The notes beneath the pieces were generated by a model. That model did not search any database. It was not told the origin of the DNA and saw nothing but the letters and a program-made list of their open reading frames with translations. From Chondrosia reniformis (taxonomy: Eukaryota > Porifera > Demospongiae > Chondrillida > Chondrillidae), in assembly GCA_947172415.1 (NCBI GenBank), contig OX359194.1, positions 2,790,001 through 2,854,000 of the forward strand: DNA of 64,000 nucleotides, in the 5' to 3' direction. Shown here piece after piece: positions 26,091-38,101 of this stretch (position 1 is its first letter; each line of letters opens with the position of its first letter). The translations under genes and the position numbers were made by a program.

Positions 26091-26660
26091 TGGGGCACAT
26101 CAGTGAGAAGCCACAACCATAACCATATCGCGAGGATTTAGCTTATATGGCCATTTTTTATTTTATTTAAATCGCAAACATTTAGCTTAAATGGTTGATA
26201 TTTAATTTTAATATGGGATACTTATATCAAATGGATTCAGACCAATCAGGCGAATCACAGCTCCCGAAGCTGCCCAACCAATGATTCTAAATTTCCTGAA
26301 TAAGAGTTCCATGGACCAATGCCATGCACTTGACCACCTGAGTATGACTATATACAGTACAAGTTACAATAATATATATATATATAACTTGCACTGTATA
26401 TTATATATAGCTGGATTGAACTGCATGGTTTCATAATGTCATTACAATGTTTGTGGTTATCATTTAGCTCCAGGGGCTCATAATTATGTATGTATAATAT
26501 CCAGATATAATATGGAACTCAAGAATGCATGCTCATGCACACTCCGACAGAAGATTGCAGGTCATACTGGATTCCTTGTTTTTGCTACTTTGAACCCTAA
26601 ACTTATATATGAACAAAGAAAAGTCACTTTCAATTAAGTACATGACATGTTATGATTGAC
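26091..26660. repeat. Module-flanking repeat, upstream of collagen B
   Basis: This matches 30340-31000 directly and 7780-8520 in reverse, including gtcactttcaattaagtaca and the segment with caaacattgtaatg-type words. It is the left border of the direct tandem modules. The following 26661-27030 also resembles 31000-31375 upstream of copy C. Confidence 0.7.
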
Positions 26661-27030
26661 TTATTTTACAAGCAACCAGTAAATCTATTTGCATTAATTT
26701 ATGGACTGAAGTAAATATCATTCCAAGAATTGTAATGAAATATAATGTTTTTATATATTAAAACCGTTTCAGTTCCAAGTAGTACACAAACCATAACAAG
26801 TGATCAGGTTATCAATTTTTCATGTGTATATTATGTACCGTGTAACGGTATAGAGAACAAATTAGACTAAGTGTAAGTTTTGTATTGCAAGACACACTGA
26901 TGAGGTGACAAGGGATAAGACTATCTATCAGTGGTACATTAGCCTAGCGCCCCCACCTTACAAATATCTGTGCATGCCCCTATATATAGATGCAACTCCA
27001 AACTATATTTAGAACTGGATCCTTAATCTC

Positions 27031-27109
27031 ATAATCTTAACACTCCCACAACCAAAACGGGTATAAAGAGTGCTCCTTAAAGGTTCAGCAAGCTAAATGA
27101 AGACTAAAT
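27031..27109 (+). promoter_or_regulatory. Promoter of collagen copy B
   Basis: TATAAA at 27062-27067 lies 48 bases before the start codon, preceded by cttaacactcccacaacc and followed by gagtgctccttaaaggttca. All of these words recur at the same spacing before copy C, so the promoter was duplicated with the gene. Confidence 0.6.
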
Positions 27110-28035
27110 ATGCAACCCACTGTTCTATTACTGTTATTGGCACTAACTGGTGAGGAAACTTATACTCTAAAAGCAGATGTATTTATAATATATTTAGATT
27201 TAGTCAAAGAGTTTTTCATTTCTTTTTCCAAACAGATGCTATTGATTTGGGAGCAGTCTACAAAAGAACAAGAAGACAGTCCACTGACACACAGACATGT
27301 AATACACCTCGTGATGGGCGTGATGGTCTAACTGGTCCACCTGGTCCTCAAGGATTTGCTGGGATTCCTGGAACACCTGCCACTCCGGGAAGAGATGGAC
27401 AGCCAGGAGCCAAAGGAGAGAAGGGACAAGAAGGTCCTACAGGTGCACAAGGACCACCTGGTTTGAGTGGAGGAGGAGTGACTTATGTAAGATGGGGAAA
27501 GACCACATGTCCTAATGTGCCTGGAACAGAAGCAATCTACGATGGATATACTGCGGGAACACATGCTAGTCAATCAGGAGGAGGAGCTAATGTTATATGT
27601 CTTCCAAAGGTACCACAATATCATGTCGAAGCTTCAATAAATAATCCTCTTAAGTCTGAACTGTATGGTGCAGAATATCAAGTTTACGGAAATAGCCAGC
27701 ACCTTAGAGGACATCATGATCGTAATGCACCATGCGCAGTGTGTGAAGTCAGTACTCGTTCCAAACACTTAATGATACCAGCACTCTATGACTGCCCAGC
27801 TGGTTGGACTGAGGAGTATGATGGTTGGCTGGTAGCTGAGAGGACAAATTATGAAACTCACAAAGGAAGAATCACCTACACATGTTTGGATAAGAACCCT
27901 GATGTACTACCAGGCTTGTATGTTAGTACAGATGGAGTGCTACTGCAGCATGTGGAAGTTACATGTAATTATGGAATTCCCTGTCCACCTTACGATGATC
28001 TTAAAGAGCTCTCTTGTGTTGTGTGTACCAAATGA
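27110..28035 (+). CDS. Secreted short-chain collagen (C4-like), copy B, intact
   Basis: Exons 27110-27149 and 27236-28035 join (GT-AG, phase 1) to give 279 residues. Residues 1-13 ([13 protein letters not shown]) are a signal peptide core. A short propeptide ends in KRTRR/Q (residues 23-28), a proprotein-convertase-type site. About 18 Gly-X-Y triplets follow, with one Gly-to-Ala break (GTPATPG), then a C-terminal domain of about 185 residues from YVRWGKTTC to CVVCTK with ten cysteines. This domain is the hallmark of sponge short-chain (C4 or spongin-type) collagens, which have been proposed to relate to the NC1 domain of collagen IV. Role: secreted extracellular matrix collagen. It converges on the broken protease homologue at 29483-30290. 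Confidence 0.92.
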
Positions 28036-28384
28036 GACTCAGCAGCAACAGTAGTAATAATAACATGTAGTGATATATGAGAACATTAGTATAAGAAACA
28101 TCTAACAGTAGTTACCATGTGTGAAAATAGCTTCATTATCTTTCTAATTGTACTACATTTACATCTTATATTGAGTGCGCAAGTTGGTATTATATAATTA
28201 TATCATGGCTGGTTTAAATCTTTGAAATTTTGCATGTCCACTTCAATTTCAAACCTTTAGCCTTAATCTTGTTAGCTTAGTGAGAATCACCTCTCCTTTA
28301 AGTGCATGGAGGAAGGAGCAGAGCAAGCTCCCTCAAACCATTAACTGATCCTGCATTAAACCCATGCTAATTGCATTGAAAGTT

Positions 28385-29233
28385 AAATTATAAGATCAGT
28401 GGTTTTCATATGAGCATCAGCAACAGTAAGTTTATACAAGTTATTGAATGTTTCAACCACAAAGGTCTTCATCAGCAAAAGGATATATAATGAACGTAAC
28501 ATAACATTTCATGTTCAATATTATATACATGCATGTATATAACATTTTAAATATTAATGATGACTGAATAAAAGAGTGCATCAGTAAGTCCTCCAAGTTA
28601 AGGGCACCCTCTCCTGAAGGTCTGTCAGGTGATTCACCTGTAGAAGTGCCTGAACAAGGATAGCAATCCAACCAGAGCCTGGAGAGATGCCTACTGATCA
28701 TTGTTTAACCAAACAGAAGTGGCATATATAATTATTATTTTAGTGACTTAACCATACACATTACTTCTGTACATGTGTTTGGGTGCATCATGATAGCCAA
28801 AGTATATAGCTATATATAGGGATGGCTTCATGGGGAAGAGGTGAAGCTTAAGTATTATATATACGTTATATGTAAAAAATATTATCCATATTTAGGATTA
28901 TCTGGATGACACAAGTAGTCATGCATCCAATAATATCACTCTCCTTATTTTATGGCAGCCCCTTTTATAAATTGCTTTTATTCTTACTTCTGGTTTGTCT
29001 TGATCACTTTATATTATATCCAAATGAGACTGCAAAACAGCATATCAACCCAAATAAAGTTGATCCTCTCTTATACATGTATACAATATTGAACAAGAAA
29101 TGATATGGCTTATTTGTTGTGTTCATTATATATCCTTTTGATGATGAAGACCTTCATGGTTGAAACATTCAATAGCTTGTACGAAATTACTGTTGCTGAT
29201 GCTCATATGAAAACCACTGATCTTATATAATTT
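28385..29233. repeat. Foldback element between collagen B and protease homologue 2
   Basis: Arms of about 160 bases at 28385-28545 and 29070-29233 are imperfect inverted repeats, with ends containing gatcagtggttttcatatga and its complement. The interior (about 28560-29060) has no recognised coding sequence; an 82-codon open frame there is not supported. It matches 32725-33571 and, rearranged, 10516-11470. Confidence 0.6.
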
Positions 29234-29482
29234 AACATGTACAGCAGCCTATTCCCATTCAAATTTCTCACTCATTTCATAAATTGGAAAATTGGAAATA
29301 CAAAACTTATTTAAGTATATATCATGCATAATCACTCTCTATAGGATATAGTTCCAAACTACAAACATATGTCATGTATATAGGATATGATGATTAGCTG
29401 CTTTCCTGATACCTTTAAACATGCTTGGTAAACCTGAAAACTTAACAAGAAGCAGTTGAACCATCAAGGCAACGAAGACGAT

Positions 29483-30290
29483 TCATAGTTCACTCCTTAT
29501 GCAAACTGCCACATTTCTATTTGGTGAAGGTGCAGTCCCCCAATTAATGCCTCGAATATCCACACTGCTCTCTACTATTGGGCCTCCTAAAAACCCACCA
29601 CGCGTGTCACAATAGTGCTGATAATATTTGCTACCATATCCACTAGCCGTACAGCCTATTTCCTTTATATAAACAGGACTGATCGTGTCCATGGCTTGTA
29701 ATACCTATAGTAGTAACAGTGTTATAATAAGCATAGCCAAGGATGTCCCATCGAAGTGCAAAACAGCTATATCTCCAAAGTATGCTACATCTTTAATGTC
29801 AAATCTCGATCCTGTATTTGTGTATGGGTAACAGTTCCTATTATAGTAGAAAATGTGGTCTTGAATATTCCCACCAATGCATTGCTTTGCTGACAAGGCA
29901 AAATTACAACTAAATGCAACAGCAGAGCAGTAATAACCTGGTCTACTGAGATAGCCCAAAGCTCGGGATGGCCCAGTTGTATGCGGAACTTGATATGTAT
30001 TGTCACTACCAAATATGAATCCTCTTTTTCTTTCTAGCTCAGACTCAAGACTAGGTGGTGAAAACACGATGTCATACTTTTCCACTTTTTTCTTGTATTC
30101 CATCATTTTAATAACTTCCTCATCAGATGCTGTTGTAACTGTTCCATTCATCCATCGTGTCATCCAGCGAGTGATCCAGCGATGTCCTTCTATCTCTTGC
30201 AGTGTGAAATTCATTCTAATGTCCTCAGTTACGTACTTCAAATGAGCGAAAAGTCTGTGATATTTTTTCAAAATTCATTATATATGACTC
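29483..30290 (-). pseudogene. Chymotrypsin-fold protease homologue, copy 2 (broken)
   Basis: Homology to copy 3 starts at the equivalent of residue 58 (near 30285), so no signal peptide remains. An extra four bases (cgta) near 30232 shift the frame, and another indel near 29735 separates the N-terminal part (open from 30271 to 29705) from the C-terminal part (29692-29483). The domain shows the same unusual residues as copy 1: Gln in place of the catalytic His (SAKQC), Asp kept (GDIAVL), Leu in place of the catalytic Ser (GGFLGGPIV). A small in-frame duplication gives two WMTRWM-like units. It converges on collagen B. Confidence 0.7.
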
Positions 30291-30299
30291 TAAATCTGT

Positions 30300-31000
30300 A
30301 CCAGCTTATTTTAAATTATAGATCTATATATAAGTGATTATGGGTCGCACATCAGTGAAAGTCACAACCATAATAATATATTACGAAGATTTAGCTTATA
30401 TGTCGATTTTTACTTATATCAAATGGGTTTAGACTAATCAGGCAAATGACAGCTCCAGAAGCTGCCCAACCTGAATTACCTGCACTTGACCATCTGAGTA
30501 TAACTATATATATATATATAGTCCTATGACCTTTTATATGCAGACTTTGTTCTCCGTTTTCTACCAAATGGCTCGAGGCCTAAAAATAAAATCCCTTATT
30601 TGAAAATGAGTTTATATATACCCTAAACTTTATGATAATATGCCCATTCTGTTTCTATATAGGTCCTTTCTTGGAGCCATATGAATTATTTAATTAATTA
30701 TATTAGACTACTTTAGTATATTGTAACTTGCACGGTATATTTAGCTGGATTGAATTGCATGGTTTCATCAATTTGATAAGGCCATTACAATGTTTGTGGT
30801 TATCATTTAGCTCCAGGGGCTCATAATTGTATATGTATAATATCCAGATATAATATGGAACTCAAGATTGCTCATGCACAATCCGACAGAAGATTGCAGG
30901 TCATACTGGATTCCTTGCATATTTGCTACTTTGAACCCTAAACTTATATATGAACAAAGAAAAGTCACTTTCAATTAAGTACATGACATCTTGTTGTTAT
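30300..31000. repeat. Module-flanking repeat between the two direct modules
   Basis: This is the junction between module 2 and module 3. It matches 26091-26660 directly and 7780-8520 in reverse, including an (AT)n run near 30508-30522. No coding sequence was recognised. Confidence 0.7.
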
Positions 31001-31375
31001 GATTGACTTAATTATCAACCAGTAAATCTATTCGCATTAATTAATGGACTGGGCTAAATATCATTCCAAGAATTGTAAAGTTTTTAAAGAATTAAAACAG
31101 TTTCAGTTCCAAGTAGTACACAAACCATAACAAGTGATCAGATTATCAATTTTTTATGTGTTAAATATGTATATTATGTACAGTATAACAGTATAGAGAA
31201 CAAATTTAACTAAGTGTAAGTTTTGTATTGCAAGACACACTGAGGAGGTGACAAGGGATAAGACTATTTATCAGTGGTAGATTATAGCCTAGCAGCACCC
31301 ACCTTACAAATATCTGTGCATGCCCCTATATATAGATACAGTTCCAAACTATATTTAGAACTGGATCCTTAATCT

Positions 31376-31459
31376 CATAATCTTAACACTCCCACAACCA
31401 AAACAGGTATAAATAAAGAGTGCTCCTTAAAGGTTCAGCATTCTAAATGAAGACTAAAC
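31376..31459 (+). promoter_or_regulatory. Promoter of collagen copy C
   Basis: TATAAA at 31408-31413 lies 52 bases before the start codon, in the same word context as copy B, with a four-base insertion (ataaa repeated) just after the box. Confidence 0.6.
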
Positions 31460-32409
31460 ATGCAATCCACTGTTCTATTACTGTTATTGGCACTAACTGG
31501 TGAGGAAACTTGTAACTTTGATATCCTGGCATAGGTGACTCTAAAAGCAGATGCATTTATTATATGTTTAAATTTTGTCAAAGAGTTTTTTATTTCTTTC
31601 TCCAAACAGATGCTACTGATTTGGGAGCAGTCTACAAAAGAACAAGAAGACAGTCCACTGACACACAGACATGTACTACACCTCGTGATGGGCGTGATGG
31701 TCTAACTGGTCCACCTGGTCCTCAAGGATTAGCTGGGGTTCCTGGAACACCTGCCACTCCGGGAAGAGATGGACATCCAGGAACCAAAGGAGAGAAGGGA
31801 CAAGAAGGTCCTACAGGTGCACAAGGACCACCTGGTTTGAGTGGAGGAGGAGTGACTTATGTAAGATGGGGAAAGAGCAGATGTCCTAATGTACCTGGAA
31901 CAGAAACAGTCTATGATGGATATACTGCAGGAACAGAACATAAACATCCAGGAGGAGGAGCTAATGTTATATGTCTTCCAAAGGTACCACAGTATCATGC
32001 AGAAGCTTCCACTGATAATCCTAATAAAGCAGAGTTATTTGGTGCAGAATATCAAGTTAAAGGAGGTAGCCAGCACCTTAGAGGACATCATGATCAAAAT
32101 GCACCATGCGCAGTGTGTGAAGTCAGTACTCGTTCCAAACACTTAATGATACCAGCACTCTATGACTGCCCAGCTGGTTGGACTGAGGAGTATGATGGTT
32201 GGCTGGTAGCTGAGAGGACAAACCATGTAAATCACAAAGGAAGAATCACCTACATGTGTTTGGATAAGAACCCTGATGTCCTACCAGGCTTGTATGTTAG
32301 TACAGATGGAGTGCTACTGCAGCATGTTGAAGCAACGTGTAATTATGGAATTCCCTGTCCACCTTATGATGATCGTAAAGAGCTCTCTTGTGTTGTGTGT
32401 ACCAAGTGA
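31460..32409 (+). CDS. Secreted short-chain collagen (C4-like), copy C, intact
   Basis: Exons 31460-31499 and 31610-32409 join (phase 1) to give 279 residues, the same structure and length as copy B. The signal peptide is [13 protein letters not shown], the processing site KRTRR/Q, the collagen segment about 18 triplets with the same GTPATPG break, and the C-terminal domain begins YVRWGKSRC and ends CVVCTK with ten cysteines. It differs from copy B mainly in the first third of the C-terminal domain, where it is closer to copy A (AGTEHKH, PLIIL-type codons out of frame). Role as for copy B. It converges on the protease homologue at 33781-34796. Confidence 0.92.
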
Positions 32410-32724
32410 GACCCAGCAACAACAGTAGTAGTATATGAGAACATCTAGTATAAGAGACATCTAACAGTAGTTATACAATAGCTTCATTATCTTTCAAATT
32501 GAACTACATTTACATCTTATATTGAGTGCACAAGTTGGTATTATCTATTATATCATGGCTGGTTTAAATCTTTGCATTTCTAATTCAATTTTAAACATTT
32601 AGCATTAATCTTGTGAGCTTAGTGAGAATCACCTCTCCTTTAAGTGTATGGAGGAAGGAACAGAGCAAGCTCCTTCAAACCATTACTGATCCTGCATTAA
32701 ACCCATGCTAATTGCATTGAAAGT

Positions 32725-33571
32725 TAAATTATAAGATCAGTGGTTTTCATATGAGCATCAGCAACTACGTATACAAGTTATTGAACGTTTCAACCACGAA
32801 GGTCTTCATCATATAATGATTGCAACAAATAAGCCATATCATTGTATACATGCATGTATATAACATTTTAAATATTAATGATGACTGAATAAAAGAGTGC
32901 ATCAGTAAGTCCTCCAAGCTAAGGACGCCTTCTCCTGAAGGTCTGTCAGTTGATTCACCTGTAAAAGTGCGTGAACAAGGATAGCAATCCAACCAGAGCC
33001 TGGAGAGGTGCCTATATACTGATCATTGTTTAACCAAACAGAAGTGGCCTATATAATGAATATTTTAGTGACTTAACCATACACATTACTTCTGTATATA
33101 TATATGTGTTTGGGTGCATCATGATAGCCAAAGTATATAGCTATATACAGGGGGATGACTTCATGGGGAAGAGGTGAAGCTTGAGTATATGTTATATGTA
33201 AAATTTGATCCATATTTAGGATTATCTGGATGACACAAGTAGTCGTGCACTTAATTGATCGATCCAATAATAGCACTCTCCTTAGTTATGGCAGCCCCTT
33301 TTATAAATTGTTCTTATTCTTACTTCCGGTTTGTCTTGATCACTTTATATTATGAGACTGCAAAACAGCCTATCATGCAACCCAAATAAAGCCAAGTTGA
33401 TCCTCTCTTATACAAGTATATAATATTGAACATGAAATGATATGACTTATTTGTTGTGTTCATTATATATCCTTTTGATGATGAAGAGACCTTCGTGGTT
33501 GAAACATGCAATAACTTGTATAAAATTACTGTTGCTGATGCTCATATGAAAACCACTGATCTTATATAATT
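32725..33571. repeat. Foldback element between collagen C and protease homologue 3
   Basis: Same element as 28385-29233, with inverted arms near 32725-32880 and 33410-33571. It fills most of the space between the two convergent genes of module 3. No gene was recognised in it. Confidence 0.6.
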
Positions 33572-33780
33572 TAACATGTACAGCAGCCTATTCACCTTCA
33601 AATTTCTCACTCATTTCATAATTTGGAAAATTGGAAATACAAAACTTATTTAAACATCATGCATATGAAATCACCCTCTATGGGATATAGTTCCAAACTA
33701 CAAACATATGTCATGTAAATAGGTTATGATGATCAACTGCTTTCCTGATACCTTTAAACATGCTTGGTAAACCTGAAAAC

Positions 33781-34796
33781 TTAACAAAAAGCAGTTGTAC
33801 CATCAAGGCAACGAAGACGATTCATAAAAGAAAATAGTTCACTACTTAAGCGAACTGCCAAATTTCTATTTGCAATTGGTGAAGGTGCAGTCCCCCAATT
33901 AATGCCTCGAATATACACACTGCTCTCTACTATTGGGCCACCTAAAAACCCACCAGGCATGTCACAATAGTGCTGATAATAATTGCTACCATATCCACTA
34001 GCCGTACAGCCTATTTCCTTTAAACAGGACTGATCGTATCCATGGCTTGTAATACCTATAGTAGTAACAGTGTTATTACAGTAACCATAGCCAAGACTAT
34101 AGCTGGCTATCCCATTGAACTGCAAAACAGCTATATCTCCAAAATATGTTACACCTTTAATGCCAAATCTCGATCCTGTATTTGTTTTTATGGGTAACAG
34201 TTCCTATTATAGTAGAAAATGTGGTCTTGAATATTCCCACCAATGCATTGCTTTGCTGACAAGGCAAAATTACAACTAAATGCAACAGCAGAACAGTAAT
34301 AACCTGGTCTACCATAGCTCGGGATGGTCCAGTTGTATGCGGAACTTGATATGTATTGTCATTACCAAATATGAATCCTCTTTTTCTTTCTAGTTCAGAC
34401 TCAAGACTAGGTGGTGAAAACACATTAATGTCATATGTACTTTTCCACTTCTTTCTTGTATTCCATCATTTTAATAACTTCCTCATCAGATGCTGTTGTA
34501 ACTGTTCCATTCATCCAGTGTGTGATCCAGCGATGTCCTTCAATCTCTTGCAGTGTGTAATTCATTCTAATGTCCTCAGTTACTTCAAATGAGTGAAACT
34601 TCTCCGATATTTTTTCAAAATTCATTAGTCCTTGAAGCTGCAACTCGGTATATTCACCAGGCTGACTTTTGGGTAAATCAAAATCATCAACTCTGTTGGG
34701 AACTTGAGGAGAACCTAACTCAATTTCTTCAGCATTACCACTAGTACTCGTAAGTGAGATAATTGTAAGAATTGCAAATCCAGCAATAACTTGCAT
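33781..34796 (-). pseudogene. Chymotrypsin-fold protease homologue, copy 3 (full length, frameshifted)
   Basis: This is the only copy with a 5' end: ATG at 34796 begins a signal peptide (MQVIAGFAILTIISLTSTSG), followed by an acidic propeptide-like stretch and the segment TEDIRMNYTLQEIEGHRW. Relative to copy 2, two four-base insertions near 34425-34440 introduce a TGA, ten bases are missing near 34315, and two extra bases occur near 34187; these sum to zero and the original frame returns for the C-terminal part. The Ser loop reads GGFLGGPIV, and the downstream NWGTAPSP resembles the substrate-pocket strand. The broken state is visible directly; loss of function is inferred. The ancestral role is unknown. 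Confidence 0.7.
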
Positions 34797-34985
34797 CTTC
34801 AGTTGTTTTTATAGAATTAACCTGCAATGTTTCTAAAATTTGCAACACAAAACCTTTTATACTTTCCTATTGTTTACTATTCACTTAGTCTCCATGGCAA
34901 CTATATAATCCATTTTAAGAGTATAGTCAGTCAGATCTAGAGTCACTTGATGATCATACTGTATATGGGCTTGTGGACTGAGCCA

Positions 34986-35027
<42 letters not shown>

Positions 35028-35499
35028 GGACGTACTATGGACTATATATGAAGATATAAAAGGGTATATAACTCATGGTTGATTATTAATAGCCCAGAAA
35101 CCAAACCCATGCACTTCCTTAAATGTTGTACTCAGAAATTTAAACACAAGGATGCAATGATAATATACTAGCCTATATATTTAAAAGTGATTTTTATTTA
35201 TTATGATCATTATGTGACCATAACTGGTAATTATAGCCACATGCCCACATTTGAAAAGGTCTGGCACACACTCCTGTCTTCGGAAGTCAAGGTGCTAGCC
35301 ACTCAATGTATGAGGTATATAAGACTTTATCTGTTTTGAATTTGGCCTATTGAATTCAAAGTTAAGTGGAGTTTTGCAGCTGGTTGTGGCATGGCTTAGT
35401 AAGAAGTAATTTGTAGGAACTAATTGTGATGTAATATATTATGTATGCATATGCATGGAGTAAGTAGGTAGGGTTTATGTATGTGCTTGTAGGAAAACA
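34797..35499. other. Gene-free stretch with an (AT)n run
   Basis: It holds the upstream region of protease homologue 3 and an (AT)n microsatellite at 34990-35022. No exon was recognised. Confidence 0.5.
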
Positions 35500-36796
35500 A
35501 TAATGAGTAAATTAACCTATTAAAATCTACATATAGTCCATAATCCACATGGAATTGAATTGGCTCAGTGCCCATAATTGTTGATGACACAATAAGACTT
35601 ATTGAACAATGGTCCTATGATTGTGAATCCATACAATAAATTGTTGTTTGAGTACGAGAGAAGTACAGGAATTTACATATATTTAATTAAAAAATACCTT
35701 AATGTCCTATAATTGTGAATCCACATAATAAATCATTATAAAGTTTGAGTACGAGAGAAGTACATGAACCTACATACGTATGCATATATTGAAGTCCAAA
35801 CATGAAGAATACTCACTCAACCTTATTCAATTTATTATGCATAATCCATTAGGCCCAGTATAATATTATTTCAATTATATTACTGTACAAAAGAGTCAGA
35901 ATGGAACACATTGGTATCAGAGTCCTATATATAGCTAATTAGAGTATATAACTAAAGCAGCCTATGTTGATAAGCACTGGAAGGTATATTATGCAATCTA
36001 TCTTGTACATGTTATTATATTAGCAACATGAGCAATTTGTCAGTTACAGTCTATGTAAAGTCCACAAATTAAAGTAATAATTTTTCTGTTTATGAGTCAT
36101 GGCTCACTTCAAATTAATTTGCTTACTGCAAGAGAAATTAATCCGAGCATTGTCACCAAATAACTTGCAAAAATTTGGAATGAGCAAGTAAATGTTGAAC
36201 TATAAAAGACGGGAAACACAATCATATATGTTTATATATATATATATCAGTCTGATGTTTTGATTGTTAGTGTGTATATATGTATATAAACAAATGATTG
36301 AATGAAACAGTTCAATTTTTCTCAAAGAAGCAAAACTATGCATTAAATAACAAGATATTTGACCAACTGAGATCGAATTATATGTATATAGATGATATAT
36401 AATAGAACATTGTTTTTTCTATATATTTAGGACATAATTGCAATATATAATCATAAATCATAACAAGGTGACATCAATTAGCTTAAGGGAAAGAGTACAT
36501 GAACCTGTGTACACAAAAATTGATTTGTTTTAGTCACAACATTTTATATTCACTTTATATAAAACTATTATAAATTCTCTCTTTGTCTCTATAACTTATA
36601 TAGCAATGAGTTTCCACCTCAGTGGCTCTGTCAATGATAGAATCTATCACTCTATTTGCATATATATAAATTCACATGGATAAAATAATATTAGCAAAAT
36701 ACATGTATATTAATGTTTAGGTTAGATCAGAGTTGATTGCCATGCATATGGTTCAGTCATGTAAGTACATATGAAGTGTAGAGTCTGACATATATT

Positions 36797-36846
36797 TTAG
36801 ACTGTCTGTATCAAAGTTATATTGTCACCACGTAGCAATATTCGAC
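36797..36846 (-). other. SNRPE: Extra copy of the SNRPE terminal exon (distal)
   Basis: The 50 bases are identical to the terminal exon at 40961-41010, with an intact acceptor (ttttag) and stop codon. It is the farthest of three copies from the rest of the gene. Whether it is ever spliced is unknown. Confidence 0.8.
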
Positions 36847-38051
36847 CTAAAATAGAGTGAGGTTATAATAAACATATTACATGCTTGCATTATAAAATAA
36901 TATAAAAGCTCAAAAGTTGCATAGCTTTATAATACCTAGCTTTCCATGCAGGGGGAAATGCATTAATTTGTACATATGTATATTGGTACTACGTATATAG
37001 TGGTGGGCACAGGGTGTATGTTCAATAAACATTGTCACCAAATAAAGGATTATCTATATACCTACGTATATCTTTAAATGTTCAACTGCATGCATGCAGC
37101 CTCTGAATGTAAGGGCTGGAAGTAATCATAGCAGCCTGATGTTTTGATTGTTTAGCCAGAATCAACTGTCAATATGTGAGTTTGTGATTACGTGCCTCAC
37201 AGAAACTTCTGCCAAATATTCCCACCATGCAATAATACATATGTAAAAAGATTTCCAGCTGATGTGAAATATTAAATTTCAGAACATTAAATTTGTTTCT
37301 CTTGTGGTACTCTGAACACACATTAATATGAAAGGGTGACATTGGCATTGTGTATAAAAATGACTGAAACACTTCAAAACTTTTTCTCAAAGAAGTAAAA
37401 CTGTGCATGCATTAAATAATAAGATATAGATATATGAGTAACTGATTGACAGACCTAGAAGGAATCTCTACAAATTATATAGAAGGATGATATATAATAG
37501 AACATTGTTTTTTCTATTTAGGACATAATTGCTATATAATCAAAAATCATAACAAGGTGACATCAATTAGCTTAAGGGAAAGAGTACATGAACCTGCATT
37601 TACAAAAATTGATTTGTTTTAGTAACAACATAAAGCTATATATATTCACTTTGTGATATAAAGCTATATAATATTTACTTTGTGATATAAAGCTAATAAA
37701 TTTTCTCTTTGTGTCTCTATATATAGCAATTGTTTGCATCTATAAAGACACAATTCTAGCTCGTATTAAGATGTATACTTATCAATTAAGTTATCCAATT
37801 AAAAGACAAGTACATTGACTTATACGTATGCATTTTACATTTAATTGTTCAGGCTTTTCAAGTCTTTGAACATTTTTCAGTATATTAGTTATCCTTATTC
37901 AGTTGCATATATAATAATCAATTCACATGGATAAATCATATTAGTAATTGCAAATTACATGCATACCTAATGACATTGTTAATGTTAGAACAGAGTTGAC
38001 TTCCATGATTCAGTCATGTCTATTAGTACATACGAAGTGTAGACATGTATT

Positions 38052-38101
38052 TTAGACTGTCTGTATCAAAGTTATATTGTCACCACGTAGCAATATTCGA
38101 C
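38052..38101 (-). other. SNRPE: Extra copy of the SNRPE terminal exon (middle)
   Basis: The 50 coding bases are identical to the other two copies, with an intact AG acceptor and TAA stop. The flank differs by single bases (attgag for atagag). Confidence 0.8.
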
